The notes: generated by a model from the letters alone, not told the origin. A DNA stretch of 64,000 nucleotides from Cochliopodium minus (GCA_024220525.1 JAMYWO010000152.1:32989-96988), one strand, 5' to 3'; shown: positions 36,715 through 49,454, counted from the stretch's first letter. A program made the numbers and translations.

Positions 36715-37089
36715 TTTTTTTATTTTATGCTGAAATCAAATATTAATTTTTGATGAAGTTTCTTTTAAAATTATCAAAATTTTCGAACATTTAATTAAAG
36801 AAAGAGCTTTGAAGTTTTTGAAATAGTCTTTTAAATAAACTTTTACTTTTTCGAAAATTATAAAATTGACTTTATTGGAATACTTTCTTTAGTCACAACT
36901 CAATTTTAAACAAAAAAAAAACTTTTCACCAACAAAAATTTGAAAATAATAAAATTAATAAAAATTTTAAAGTTTTTTAAACTCAAAATGTTAGATATTA
37001 TTACTGTTTCTCTTACAGTATTCAAATTTTTGCTTAATCAATTCTCAATTTTTGTAACAAAGGTTCATAATTAAATTAAAAAAAATATG
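36715..37089. other. Intergenic AT-rich sequence
   Basis: Upstream region of the minus-strand ligase gene, presumably with its promoter. No coding frame or recognisable element was seen. Confidence 0.4.
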
Positions 37090-37860
37090 ATTTGAAAATT
37101 GGAATATATAATAAATGGGAACCAATTCAATCAAAATCAGTATAGAAAAGAAAGCTTTAAATGAAAATATCATGAATTTAACAACCAAAATAGACAACTA
37201 AATTCCAAATTCTACATTACAATGATCTGAAAAAATAATTGAGAAAATGACAGAGAAATAGATCAACTGGACTTCGTTTTTTTCGACAAAGAAATAAATT
37301 GAGAGCCAGTGGGAATTTTATTAGATAATTATATCAAATCTGAGATTTTAGAATTATCCAGTTCAACGATTAAAAATTTTCATACACTAATTGCTTCATT
37401 TTCTTTGTAAATTTGCGAACGTTTTTAAAAATGGGATTTAAAGAACAAATAGAACAAGAAAAACATTTAATCAACAAATTAGTGCCAATCCTCTCACTGT
37501 AAATTTAAAATAGTTTTGTGGTTGACTTTTAGATCATTTTGAAGAAGGCATTCTGAAGAAACAAGAAAAATTCATTGACGTAATTCGAAATATACGGGAA
37601 AATGTCAACGTTGTATTGACATTTGTACTTAAAAACTTTCGGAAAATTCAAATGGGAGAAATAATATTGTTTCACCAACTCTTTGGATCCTATTCACATA
37701 CACCAAAACTCCATCCAAGCTTTTAAATTCTTTTTCCCTCATTTTAATAAAGATCTTGTCCCTAAGAATTATGAAAGGATGATTTGGGAATTCAAAAATA
37801 TTTGGAGTTTTTCAACAACTCTTACTAATTGTCTGTTGAAACTTTCTTGATTTCCATCAA
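37090..37860 (+). pseudogene. Degenerate gene, function unknown
   Basis: Protein-like segments occur in changing frames with several stops. They start with MGTNSIKISIEKKALNENIM at about 37118. Then come DREIDQLDFVFFDKEIN (about 37257), EPVGILLDNYIKSEILEL (about 37315), LDHFEEGILKKQEKFIDVI and LTFVLKNFRKIQMGEIILFH (about 37532-37670), and DLVPKNYERMIWEF (about 37752). Codon use looks protein-derived, but no intact frame or plausible intron set rescues it. I do not recognise the family. Confidence 0.5.
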
Positions 37861-38054
37861 AATAATTGAAAAGAGAATCAAGCTCAAAATACCAAGACCT
37901 ATTCAACTAATATTCATAAAAAAGATCTCAACATTCTTGTTACTCCTAAATCAATTTTTTGATAATTCTTTTATTTAAATAATTTATTATATTCTTGTGG
38001 AATTCAAGAATCTTAAGTTGTTTTCTAAAAAAATTTTTTATGTATTTTAATCTC

Positions 38055-38640
38055 TTAATTTCTGTTTTGAAACAAAATAACATTGATCAACATCAAAAAG
38101 AATATTGCAAAGGTAGATATGGTGAGAGTATTAGATCCTCCAAATGTGAATGACGCTACAGAAAGATTGAAACAACTATTGGAGGTAGGATAATAGACAA
38201 CGGAAGCAGGAGGAGTACATTTCACGTTGTTATAAATTGAATAGGTAATTATTTGTCCGGTTTGATTGAGATTTGCTGATGCTCCTCCATTTGCATAACA
38301 TTGATTACTATAAAAATCAAACATTAGCGTTATAAAAAAAATTATTATAAACTTCTTCTAAACGGAGAAATTAAATTTGTTTAGGAAGATATATTAGAAG
38401 AAATTTGGTATATTTTTTAATTATAATGTATTATACCCGAATAAATGTTTATTCTTTCATATATTTTATTTTGACGTTCAGATTGAAAAAAAAAAAAATT
38501 TTGTACGTTTTATATTTTGCGCAAAATGATAGTGAAGTACATCCTGGGGAATTATAAGAACAAAATTGTAATGGTTTTTTCTGTTGTGCGAATGTGATGG
38601 TTGCGAATATAAATATCAAAAATACTACGATCAATTTCAT
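38055..38640 (-). CDS. Small secreted, probably GPI-anchored, cysteine-containing protein
   Basis: Two exons, 38507-38640 and 38055-38307, in phase; about 128 residues. The N-terminus MKLIVVFLIFIFATITFA is a clear signal peptide. The mature part is Ser/Thr/Asn-rich with cysteines in FCSYNSPGC, FCAKYK, QCYANGG, VKCTPP and SCFNLS. The C-terminus has a small-residue stretch (FGGSNTL) followed by a hydrophobic run (FAIFFLMLINVILF), typical of a GPI-attachment signal or membrane anchor. It is probably a surface protein. I cannot name a family. Confidence 0.8.
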
Positions 38641-39073
38641 TTTTCTATCTTTATTTTTAAATTTTCCAAAAAAATCTTGTTGAGGATAGGTGATGTATAG
38701 CTTAAATATCAAACAGAATTTTTTTTATTTTTATTTATTTTATTTTTAAATAACTGCAAAATAAAAAAATATTAAAAAAAAACTATGATAATTTAAATTT
38801 AGTCCAAAATTGGTTGATATATCAGAAATAAGGAAACATAATATGAATTCTAGAATTGTTCAACAATATAATACATTTTTCTCTTTTTCTCATTCTCAAA
38901 AAGTATTTCTTGGAGATAATTCATTCAATTTAGCACAAAAAAAAATTTTTCCTTAAAATACAAGTATGATAATGATACTCTCAAATTTGATCAAAATTGA
39001 AATTATGAGAATTACCCCAAAATTAAAATTGAAAAGAATTTTATTTAACAATAACAAATAAGAGACTTGAAAA
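38641..39073. other. Intergenic AT-rich sequence
   Basis: About 430 bases between the small secreted protein (upstream side) and the 3' end of the CLU-LRR gene. No coding frame or structured element was recognised. Confidence 0.45.
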
Positions 39074-42000
39074 CTAAAACCAGTCACCTATCTTTACATT
39101 CAAGCCAGGTCTCATTTCCGACATGATGATTTTAAAATCCGGCAAATCAATTTCAAAACAAGAAGATAAATCAATGTCAACAAGATTGGAACAATTTGAA
39201 ACAACCTAAAGAAAAAAAAATAAAAAATTAAAAAATAATAAAAAATTAAAAATTAAAAACTAAAAAAAATTTAAAATATTTAAAAAATATTATTTTTTTT
39301 TTACTTCAAAAGCACATGCATCATTTATTGCTTTCACACCATGAAAATTCAAGACTTTTAGGTTGGGTTGTTCAGTACCGATCTTTGAAATGGACAAAGT
39401 GGACAAGGAGTGGCAGTATGAAATGTCCAACTCGGTCAAGTTTACGAGATTTTCGACATAGGAAAGAAGAATGTTGTCATTGACGTAAGCAAGATCTGAA
39501 ATGGATAAAGACTGAAGAGTAGAGAATTTGGAAATGAGTTCAAGGCACTTTGTATCGAGTTGAGTACAAAAAGAAATGTCCAATTTGATGAGATCGGAAC
39601 AATTCAAGAGAAACTTGGAGAAAGAAAGAGAAGTGATTTTTTCACAGTTGTACAAAGAGATCTCCTGAATCTTTTTGCAGTTTTGTGAAAGTTGCAACAG
39701 GAAATTGTCATCTATCACACTTTTCAAATTGGATAGATTTAGCTTTGTTAGGTTCAAACAGTTAGTGGATATCAAGTGGAGAGATTCCTGATCTATCAAT
39801 CGAGTTTTTACTTGGGAGAGATCTATTTCCTCCAAGAATTTCAGTCTGAAGACCATCATCTTCGAGAGCGATTCAGAATATCTCCCCATCTTTATGTATA
39901 AAAGTATATTCTCAATGGTGTTGGGCTCTTCAAGGAATGTTTGTTCTCCTTTGTCAAAAAAATTAACACAATGTTGAAAATCTGAAGCAAGTATCGAATT
40001 CTTTTTAAAAATAAAAAAAAAAATTAATAAGAAAACAAGCCCGTACAAAACTTTCTTTTTTTAAAAAAAAAAATTTCTTACAGGGTGGACATAAGGCTTC
40101 CCTGACACTCTTACTTGTTCAACAGATACAGTGAACATTTCTCCGTAAGATATAGTTTCTCTCAATATGAATTTTAATGTGATGTAATAAACTGGTTTTG
40201 CTTCTGGAATATTTCGTTTGAGTAAATGTTGCTTGTGAAAAGGAGAAACAGGCACATTTATTGTTTCCGTGTTGTAAGAAAGATAAAGATCTGGCAAATC
40301 GCTTTCTTCGCCTTTTATCAAATTAAAAAATAATTAAAAAATAATTAGAATAAAATTTAAAATATTTATATTGAAATTGAAATATTTTAAAATAATTAGA
40401 ATAAAATTAATAATTTAAAAATAAAATAAAAAATATTATAAAATAATTATAATCAAATTAAAAATAATTTAAAATAAAGAATATCACCATTCAACCACTT
40501 TTCATGAGTGAGATTGAGACATTCGTTGTTGCTATAAAAAGGAGGTTTAATGGGGAAAGGTTTGGTAGAAAAGAACACAAGCACAGACTTCAAAATAAGT
40601 CTCATTTTTTCGGGTAAAATCACTGAAAACGTCTCCATCATCACTGCTCCAAAGTTTGGAGAAACGGTCACTTCAAACACTTCATTTTTTGTTATTTTGG
40701 AGCTAACATAACAACCACCATCGTCTGAACACATATTAGAAGGAAGAAAAGGTCCTTTGAATCATTAAAATAATTTTACAAATAAGAAAAAAAAAAATTT
40801 TTATTTTTTTTTAAATTTAAATTTTTACCTTGATAGTTTAAATTATTTACAATGAGATGTACTTGTGGAAGTATTTTTGAACATTTGATATAATATGTTT
40901 TTTCCTTCAAGGTAGATTTGTCCAATAAAATTAGAGATCTGTGATTAACATTGTTTTCGAAATGATAGTAAACATCCTTTCCTAAAAAACAAAAGATAAT
41001 TTTACACTTTTAAAAAAAACACACAAAAGAAATAATTTTTTTTAAAAAAAACCATAAACAATAGGTAAGTAGGACAAACAAAGTTCAAACAAAGAAGCAG
41101 CAGAAGAACATATCTCATCTACTTGGGCTATTAAAAAAAAAAATTCATTAAAAAATAAAATAAATTCACATAAAATATGATTGAATTATAAACCTTTTGA
41201 GGAATCCAACAAAGAAGCTTGGAAGAGCAACATCTTAATCGCACTGGACAACGAAGAGCAACTCTCATAAGTGGAATCTTCTTCTCTCGTGAAAATGTTT
41301 ATTCTCACCAGAGAAATAGCGTTGTAAAAGAGGTAAGGATCCGAGTTCACGAGACTGCTCTCGAGCAAGAAATAAAGTCGGAAGTTTAGCTCTGTTCTCC
41401 ATTCCTTGTCTACTCTATTTTTTATTTCTCCATATTTCCCCAATATCGAATTGAATAGATGTTCGGCTTCAACAAACTTTGATTTTGATTGAAGAAAAGC
41501 AACAATAGAACATTTGGTATTAATCCTTTTTTAAAAAAAAGAATTTATTTGTAGTTTTTTTTAAAAAAAAATTTATTTTGTAGTTTTTTTTTTACCATTT
41601 CCACCATATTGATGACAAGTCCTTTTCTTCACTTTTATCTAGTACAATTCGATATTTATCTGATGCGTTTTCAAAAAATTTGTTGCTTTCTTCTATGAAA
41701 TTTGTTTCTCTCGCTTGTTCAACCAGAATATCTTGTTTATTTGTAAAAAAAAAAATAACGGTAAAATTAAAAAAAAATAAATTAAAAAGAGAAATTACCT
41801 CCCCAACTTTTTTGTTTTGAAAAAAAATTTAAAAAAATAAATTCAAAAAATTTAAATATTTACCTAATGTAGTCGTTATGATGTATCTAATAATAAAAAA
41901 AAAAATTCAAAAATTAATTTTATTTAATTGTTCCAAAAAAAAGATTTACCATTGAAAAAGAAGTTTGAGCATTCGCACATTGTTCATACTTTTGTCTTGC

Positions 42001-44514
42001 CATTTCAAGCAATCTTTTTCTTGGATTCCCCTTGATTTTCTGAGCCCTCAACAAAAGAGCCTTAGCTTGGAAACTGTACATCAACCCTAAATGCTTAACT
42101 CTCGGCTCCAACATAATGATATCAGTATCTACAAATTCAAAAGAAGTTATTTCATCAACCAATTCCTTTTTAAAAAATAAATCAAAAAAAAAAAAAAATC
42201 AAAAAAATCAAAAAAAAATGATTTAAATAAAAAAATAAAAGAATTATAATTGGAAAAAATGAACAATCAAATAAACTAAATTACACTCTTTGTAGATGAA
42301 TCCAATACTATTCCTGTCATTTCTTGAATTCTAGTAAACATATAAGGAAGGTTGATGAGATGTTTCAAGTCAAAATTCTTGGAAGATTCTCTCTCGTCAA
42401 GAGACCCAGGGAAATTCAACTCAATTAACAACTTGAGCTTTTGGCTGCTCCAAAAATTCTCCGCATTGTTATGGTTCTTTTCATAAGAAATATTGCAGAA
42501 GCTTTTTTTGTCTTGCAGATCATCTTCACTATCCAAATCTTCGTCATAATGATTGTAAGGATTATCACTGTTATCGTTCACCTCCAACTCATTCTCCGAG
42601 CTTTGCAAACTTTCTTCTGTTTCATTGAAACTTTTGTTTTGAAGAACCATGTTGAATGTTTGAACCACAATGTCTATACAGGACTTTTCCGCGATCATTC
42701 CTTTTTCTGTTCTCATCTTGGCCCTTTGTCTTTCCCTCATAATTCCTTTTGTAATTCTGGCTATAATTTCACTGAGAAGCAGATTTTTTAGTGAAATACT
42801 TTTGACATTGCTCCTCAGATAACCCAAGCTTCTCATATTCAACCTTTAAAAAAAAAAAAAAATATTAAAGATGATTTAAAAATCATATTTTTACCCATTC
42901 TGATGCATTAGTTGACTGAGTTTAAGCTGCTTTGTTTCGTTGTCTTCCTTTATTTTGGAGTCCAAATATTTTGCAAAATTAGGGATTATGACATCTTTCA
43001 TATTTATACTCGCATCAGTAACTTCTTTGTTGTTTACAAGCCTTTGGGGATCACTCACTTGAAAAGAAGTTAATGAATCAGAAGACAATGGGGCGGAATT
43101 TAATCTAACAAACTCTGATCTCATCAATCTATAAAATACAACACTCTTTCCAAATTCTTTATGTATTTTTGGCCTAAACTTCCAATTTAATATTTTATTA
43201 AAAAAAATTTTAAAATAATACCATTCAGGTGGAAATAATCTGTGCATATCCAAAACATAGTATTGATTGTCAGATCCTTTTTGAAGAGTAAATAAAACTC
43301 AAATTTCTTAATAAAAAATAATACCCTACAAAAAAATGTAAATATAAAAACGAAAGAAAATAATTTTAAATTTACCAAATGAATTTCCATATCACAAGGA
43401 CCAACAAACTTCACATCATTGATGATATGTTCTTTTAGATTAAGCTTCCTCCCAATGGAATTCATTATCTCATTTAATTTTGGGTCTTTTACTTTGATAT
43501 TGTTTATATCCCCATTTTGGGATCCATAAAGCAAACTTTTACCTCCTTTAATAGGTAATAAAGAAGAGGCAACTAATCTTTTTATTTTTAATTTAAAAAT
43601 ATTTATCTTTTTCAATTTTTTATTTATTGCTACCTGAATCCTTTATAATCTATCAAAGCGAGCAAAGGTATTCTTATTTGAGTATCACAATTATAAATAG
43701 AAAGAGCAGACTTTAATTCATGACCAGCTGCTTTTGCGCTGTTATGCTGTATTCAAAATTATAGATTATAAAAAAGCTTTGAAATTAATTGAATATTTTT
43801 TTACATCCGAAGAATAAATAGAATGTACATCCAACGCAAATTTAAATAGAATATTTTGTACAACATACTTTGATCCTAAAATGTAATACAATAAATTATT
43901 TCAGAAAAACTTTAAAAAATAATGTGTTACCTCCACCAAAACCTCCTATCTTTTCAAAATAATTTAAATATTTAGTTTTAAGAATAATTATTTAAATTCA
44001 TTTATCTTACTTGTAGTGGTTTAATTATTTTCTTTTTAAGTGGCAAACCTTTACAAAAAAGAATTTGTTCAAAAAAAAATGCTTTTCAAGATTATTTGAA
44101 ATATTACACAATTCTGATATTATGATCTTCCCATACTTGATTTTTTTTGATGTGAAAGAAAATATGTAAGGATATATTCTGAATGTAAATTAAATATTTA
44201 TTTTTTTTTACAGAAGTTGCTGTAAAGATGAAATCCTGATTCAATGAACTCAATTTTTCATATTTCTCGAGGGTATTTGCTTGATTGAGAATCTTATTTT
44301 ATATTTTTAATATTGGGGAGGATATATTCAAATTATAAAATTTATTTACTGTATGAAATTCGTTGGTCCAATCCCTCTCTGTCTTATCTATCTCTATTCT
44401 GGATATATTTTGCATCAGAGGAGTATTTGATTTCTTGATATCTTCACTGTTATCAGATAATCTCTTATCATCGCTGTTATCAGATAAATCATCAGAATAT
44501 CCTCCATCATTCAT
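39074..44514 (-). CDS. CLU-domain protein with C-terminal leucine-rich repeats
   Basis: CLU proteins organise mitochondria and bind mRNAs for mitochondrial proteins. The gene has many exons; several small ones near 43900-44110 are only approximate. An acidic N-terminus leads to TERDWTNEF and EKYEKLSSLNQDFIFTA. Then come the core signatures IGGFGG-GSKYVVQNILFKFALD and AGHELKSALSIYNCDTQ. Next are LLALIDYKGFR, LLYGSQNGD, HRLFPPEW, RSEFVRLNSAPLSSDSL and HQNGLNMRSLGYLRS, the usual order in the Clu domain. A helical TPR-like part (42276-41186) and a beta-rich part (40981-40061) follow. The last exons (40000-39074) encode cysteine-containing LRRs of the AMN1/F-box type, for example LTKLNLSNL and LDISFCTQLDTKCLELIS. 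No start codon precedes the LRR exon and the phases join, so I treat it as one gene. An LRR end is unusual for CLU. Confidence 0.8.
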
Positions 44515-44844
44515 TATAAGATTATAAGATAAAAACTAAATACAATTTTTTTTTATTAATATTTAATTAATAATAATTATTTATTGAAAAAAAGAACCAA
44601 AATTTCCAATTTAAAAAAGAAACTTGCACATTAGAAATAATCGCTTAAAAAAAAGTTTGCATTTAATTATTGAATTAGTTTCTTAAAGTATTGGTTGAAA
44701 AAACTAGCCTCATTTCAAACTTTTGAGTATTTGTTTAAAACAATGGGGTAAATGATTAAAACAGAGTTTAAACAAAATGTTGGAATGTTGTTTATTAATA
44801 AATTATTTGTTTTTTCATTTTTTATTTACACAAATGTATCACAT
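44515..44844. other. Intergenic sequence
   Basis: Upstream region of the CLU-LRR gene, about 330 bases, AT-rich. It also contains the 3' flank of the thioredoxin-like gene (same strand). No element was recognised. Confidence 0.45.
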
Positions 44845-45715
44845 TCATTTTTTGTTTCCTTCTTCATTGTTTTCATCCTCCTCTTCTTCTTCATCGCCAC
44901 CAGCTGAATGCTGAGGCTTCTCTATAGTAGGAGGAGTGTGCATAATCTTTCTGCCTCTCTTCTTGGTTTTTGAAGGGAGACTGTCATCTTCCTTTTCATT
45001 ATTGTTTCTTTTGTTTTCATTATCTTCTTTGATATTCTTGTCAATCTTTGAATCAGCAAAATCTTTTTTAGCATTTTCATTTTTGGCTCCCTTATCTTCT
45101 TTCTCCCCTTCAATATCGATATCTTTATCATCCGTCCCAAAATTATCGAGCACATTATGCATTGAGGTGATGAGATGTTTCTGATCAATGTAATAATATT
45201 TGTACATCTTATTTCCCTTCGTATTGGTTATCTCTTTTCTAATTCTTCCCTTCGTATCCAAAAATAATATACGTGGTATATAATCTCCGTCAGGTGAATA
45301 TTCTTTTTCTCTATGCTCATCCTTTTCTTCCAATTTGACCATAATCTTAAATGGGTTAATATATCAAAAGATTAAAGCAAATTATGATATATTCGTGAAT
45401 GATTGTTATTTTACAAATTCTGAAGATAATTCAACGAAATATTCCCCTCTTAAAACTGATAATAAATTATTTGATGCTCCACACCAACTCCTATCACAAA
45501 AAAATTTTGTGACATTAAAATTTGATTATATATTTGTTATTTAAGTTCCAATATGTAATATATTACTTTTGTATTAACATCAATATTGGTTTGTTCGATT
45601 TCATTGAGATTTGTTTCGCATTATCCAAATTATCCAACCATTTGATACGCTCCTTAGATTCTGTTGCAATTATAAAAAGGAAAGAGATCAAAAATATTGA
45701 CAATAGCCCTCTCAT
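44845..45715 (-). CDS. TXNDC12/AGR-like ER thioredoxin-fold protein with CxxS site
   Basis: Exons 45567-45715, 45415-45490 and 44845-45345 give 241 residues in phase. A signal peptide (MRGLLSIFLISFLFIIATES) is followed by the family pattern NKPILMLIQKSWCGAS. The second active-site cysteine is replaced by Ser, as in AGR2, whereas TXNDC12 has CxxC. Next come EFIMVKLEEKDEH, SPDGDYIPRILFLDTKGR and YKYYYIDQKHLI, all diagnostic. A C-terminal tail of about 95 residues, highly charged with KKRGRKI and an acidic stretch, is not found in these proteins as I know them. No KDEL-type retrieval signal is present (it ends EEGNKK). A dibasic end could act as an ER signal only if membrane-bound, so the location is open. 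Confidence 0.87.
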
Positions 45716-45794
45716 TTTTTTCTAATAAAATTATCAAAGAAAATATATTAAAATCAAAAAAAAAAAATCTCAACTATATTAAAACTAAAAAAAG

Positions 45795-47171
45795 ATGGAT
45801 ATTGAAGATATCTCGATGGATGATAATTTCAATTCTCTAGATTATTATAATATGTTATCTCAATTTGAAGATCTGAATCCGAAAAAGAAGGAATTGAAAT
45901 ATAAAGCGAAATTTTTGAAAAATGGTTCAAGATAGAATGATATTACCAAAATACAATTTAAATCTTACCATTTAGAAATAGAAATAGATAATCCCAGGTC
46001 AACATTTGTGGGAGCAAAATTTGTTATTGCATGTGTTTTGCCTATTGATGAATCAATCAAACAAATTGCAAATATAAGGAAACAACTCCATCCACATAAA
46101 AATCCAAAAGCGGGTTTGTACAATTAATAAAATAAAAATTTAATAATATCAAATTTATTTAAAATAAATCTCAAATAGAAGTTCACATCACATTGTAAAA
46201 TATACTTTTTAAAAAACTCATATTTCTTTCCTTTCCTAAAATTTTCTTCATTTTAGATCGAATCCATTTTTACTTTTTGATGGGATAGATAGAATTTTCG
46301 ATTTATTGAAAATGAGACTTAGGTATCTAGAGCCTTTTGAGATTGAATTAAAAAAATTTGGAACATTTTTTCACAAAAGAATGAATTTGAGTACAATATT
46401 TATTGAGCCAGAATCCAAAGTAAAAAAAAAAAACAAATTAAAAATTAAAAAAATTCAATTAAAAAAAAGGGAAATGAAATCAAAATTTTGACCAAAATAA
46501 TTCACCAAACAGTCCATAGTCATAGTCAAGCATTGAGCGAATTTCTTCAAGAAGACAACAAACTACATATTACCTTAGGGAAAAAAAGAGTACATAATGT
46601 AGACAATTTCTTGAAAGAATTTGTTCCTACATTTAAGCCCACAAAGATTCTCTTGAATGAAATTCATTTTTGTGCAAAAGAAGATCCTTTTTCGAGCGAA
46701 AAAACAAAATATGTTGTTAAAAAAGTATTACCTTTAGGAGATAACAAAATACCCTCTTACATTAAAACTGTATCTCCATTTGTAATGAATGAAATGCACA
46801 AAAGGTAAACCAAACATTTCGTTAATTCTTTATTTTTCAATCCATTTACTCTTGATAAAGGAGTTTATTTTTCACCGATGTACCAAAGTATATCAAGACT
46901 TCTGATTTACAAATATTAAAGGTACAAAATGACGAGATTGAAAAAGTTTACATTTCAATAAATGATATTGACAAAATCTCGTTGGGTTAGCATCTTTTAT
47001 GTTCCTTTTAATTTTTACATTTTATTTTCTTTTTTAGGATGGGGAATAATTGTTTTCAAGACGAAAGAAAGTTGTGATAATTATTACGAAAAAAACTCTT
47101 ACTTTGAAATTTATGGAGTTAAAATCATTCTGGAAAAGTGTTTCAAAAAAAAACAAATAGAAAATAAATAA
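45795..47171 (+). pseudogene. 2H-phosphoesterase plus RRM gene interrupted by an in-frame TAG
   Basis: Exons 45795-46117, 46257-46419, 46470-46804, 46861-46985 and 47038-47171 join in phase. The only defect is a TAG at 45933-45935, about codon 47. After an acidic N-terminus comes a 2'-5' RNA ligase-like (2H) domain. FVIACVLPIDESIKQIANIR starts it, and LHITLGKKRV carries the second HxT motif. The expected first HxT near LSNPFLLFDG lacks the histidine. A C-terminal RRM has RNP2-like LFFTDVPKYI and RNP1-like GWGIIVFK. The 2H family hydrolyses or forms 2',3'-cyclic or 2'-5' linkages in RNA. A recent nonsense mutation, a sequencing error or readthrough are all possible; translation from a later Met would lose only the N-terminus. 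Confidence 0.7.
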
Positions 47172-47205
47172 TTTTAATGTATTTTTTTTTTTTTAAGAAA
47201 GGATC

Positions 47206-48411
47206 CTAATTCTTTTCAATTTTCTTTTTACTTTCGTTCAAATAAGATACAAACTTATTAGATTCTTCAATTTGCTTGTTGATATTTTTTATTTCAGAAA
47301 GAAAATAAAGCCTGTCGCCTTCCTTTTCCTCCAAATCAATCTCCAAACAGTCCAACTCTTCACCAAACTTTTTGCTCTTCTTGTATTCTGTGACTTGTGA
47401 CTTTAATTTTGGTATTTCTACTTTGAGGGAATCAACCTTTTGGTTAAAATTCTTGAGATTGATATTTGCTTCCTCTATAAAGATCCCTTCCTTCAAAATT
47501 TCATCATCTATGACTTGTGTGTTGACATATTTACCCAAAAGTACCGAGAGAATCTGTTTGATGAAAAAAAAATTTTTTTAATTGAAAAGATTATCAAAGA
47601 GATAAATGTTTCTCATGATAGGATATTCTCCTATAACAATTTATTGTAAGTTTGGAATATATTTTACTTTGTGGGGAGGATTATAAAAGAAATTTTTTCC
47701 TTCACAGATTCCTTCATAGAATTCATACTTCTCTATATTGAAGATGGATCCAAACTCCAAATTTCCTCTTAGTCTTAATACCAAGCTGGGGAGATTCTCG
47801 TTGTAGATTTGGAATTCATCAGTCCATGATTGATCTTGATATTGATGGAGATTGATAAAGGGATTGAAGATGGGATCTCCACGAAGATAATAATGAGTCA
47901 CAATGTATCTTTGGCCCATATTATCTATATTTGGAAGGGTTGTGGTATATTTCAATTCGAATGTCTCTATAGGCTTTATATTTTCTTTTGAATAAGATGG
48001 ATGTTCAAAAAATAGCTTTATTATTGATCTTAATTCCTTTGTTAAAACAGATCCATTTTCAATCTTACATTTTTGAAGGGATAATTTGGTTATGTCCAAT
48101 ATCTCTTTCAAACTTTCATTTTTCCCTATAAATCCATTTTCATTTCTCATGGACCTCAATACTAAGATGGCTGGTACTTCTTCATCTTCTCCTAATCCTT
48201 CTGGCATCAATTCTTCTTTATCCAAGATTCTTTCTTTATTTTCTTCTGTAATTTTGTAATTAATAGGTCTCAATCTCCTCTCCAATTCAATAATGTGAAT
48301 TCCATTTATAATCTCTTCCATAAACTTTAAATTTTTAAGGGTAATATAACTATTCCTCCTTTTCTTTTTGTTTTTTTTTGAATAAATATATATTAAAAAT
48401 TGATCAGCCAA
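47206..48411 (-). CDS. Uncharacterised protein with C-terminal coiled coil
   Basis: Two exons, about 47668-48411 and 47206-47553, joined by an intron with a GTAAAA donor. The frame is open from an ATG at 48411; a start at about 48321 (MEEIINGIHIIELERRLRP) looks equally good because the preceding codons are Lys/Asn-rich like a leader. The first part is predicted globular: VPAILVLRSMRNENGFIG, YIVTHYYLRGDPIFNPFI and LVLRLRGNLEFGSIF. The second exon is a coiled coil (VDSLKVEIPKLKSQVTEYKK and so on). I do not recognise a domain. Confidence 0.65.
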
Positions 48412-48460
48412 AGATCAAAATTGATACAGATCCAATCATTCTTAGTTTTATATCTTTGGA

Positions 48461-49148
48461 ATGAATAGAATTTCAATGTTCCTGTTCATTTTCATCATTT
48501 TTTATTGTGCAAATGGACAAATATCACAATATTTTGGAGAATCCCAATTGATTGTTTACAATACAACCAAGTGGGGATCTTCTCAAACAATATTGAGTTT
48601 TGGGGGATATTCTTACCAAAGTCATAAAAATATTAATGGAGTAAATGTATATCCTGGATTCAATAATGATCTTAGAAGATTCAGTAATGGAAAGTAAAAA
48701 AAATTTTAATTATTGTTTATATTTTATTGAATAAAATTATCGCTTCTTTCATAAAAACAATATCTTTGTAATATGAAAGGATATTACAAAATTTTAAATC
48801 ATACCTTCATTTCTAATATTAAAATCTTTGATATATAGTTGGATTATAGAAACATACAATTCAACACAAGTTCCTTCATCAAGAGCATTCCATAGTTTTA
48901 ATTATAATCCAATCACTGAAGAAATTTATCTATATGGAGGTACTGATCAAGTAAGATACATTACAAATCACGATGAGGGATTCTTTTTGTCTTGTGGAAG
49001 ATCTGATGTTTGGGTATTGGATACCAAAACGATGGTTTGGAATGAAATTGTAAAACATAGTGGAGAATGTGAGAATAATGGATCTCCCATCAAAATAAGT
49101 TACCTTATTTTATCTATCTCCTTCATCATGTTCATATATTTTTCATAA
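48461..49148 (+). CDS. Secreted kelch-repeat protein, short
   Basis: Exons 48461-48693 and 48839-49148, in phase; about 180 residues. The N-terminus MNRISMFLFIFIIFYCANG is a signal peptide. One clear kelch blade reads SRAFHSFNYNPITEEIYLYGG and continues to SDVWVLDTKTMVWNEI; the first exon (ILSFGGYSYQ) may be part of another. The C-terminus ends in a hydrophobic run (SYLILSISFIMFIYF), so it may be anchored by GPI or a span. A full propeller needs five to seven blades, so this is a short form or a decayed copy. Confidence 0.72.
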
Positions 49149-49454
49149 ATCCAATATAAAAATAATACCCAAAAAAAAAAAATCTAATGATGACACCTTT
49201 GTTGGATCGAACTTCTTGCCAATAAATAAAAGTTTGTGTTTTTTTTGAAATAAATAAAATTGTTTTATAAATTTGGATATTTTTTAGTTCACTTTGAAAA
49301 TTAAAAATTGAAATAAAATAAATAAATAAAAAAAAAAAAATTTTAAACTGTTATTTTATTTCAAATACACTATAAATTTTGGAACAATAATAACACATAA
49401 AAACTACACATTATCAATCCTTATTTTCAAAATCATAAATCAAAATTTTGGAAT

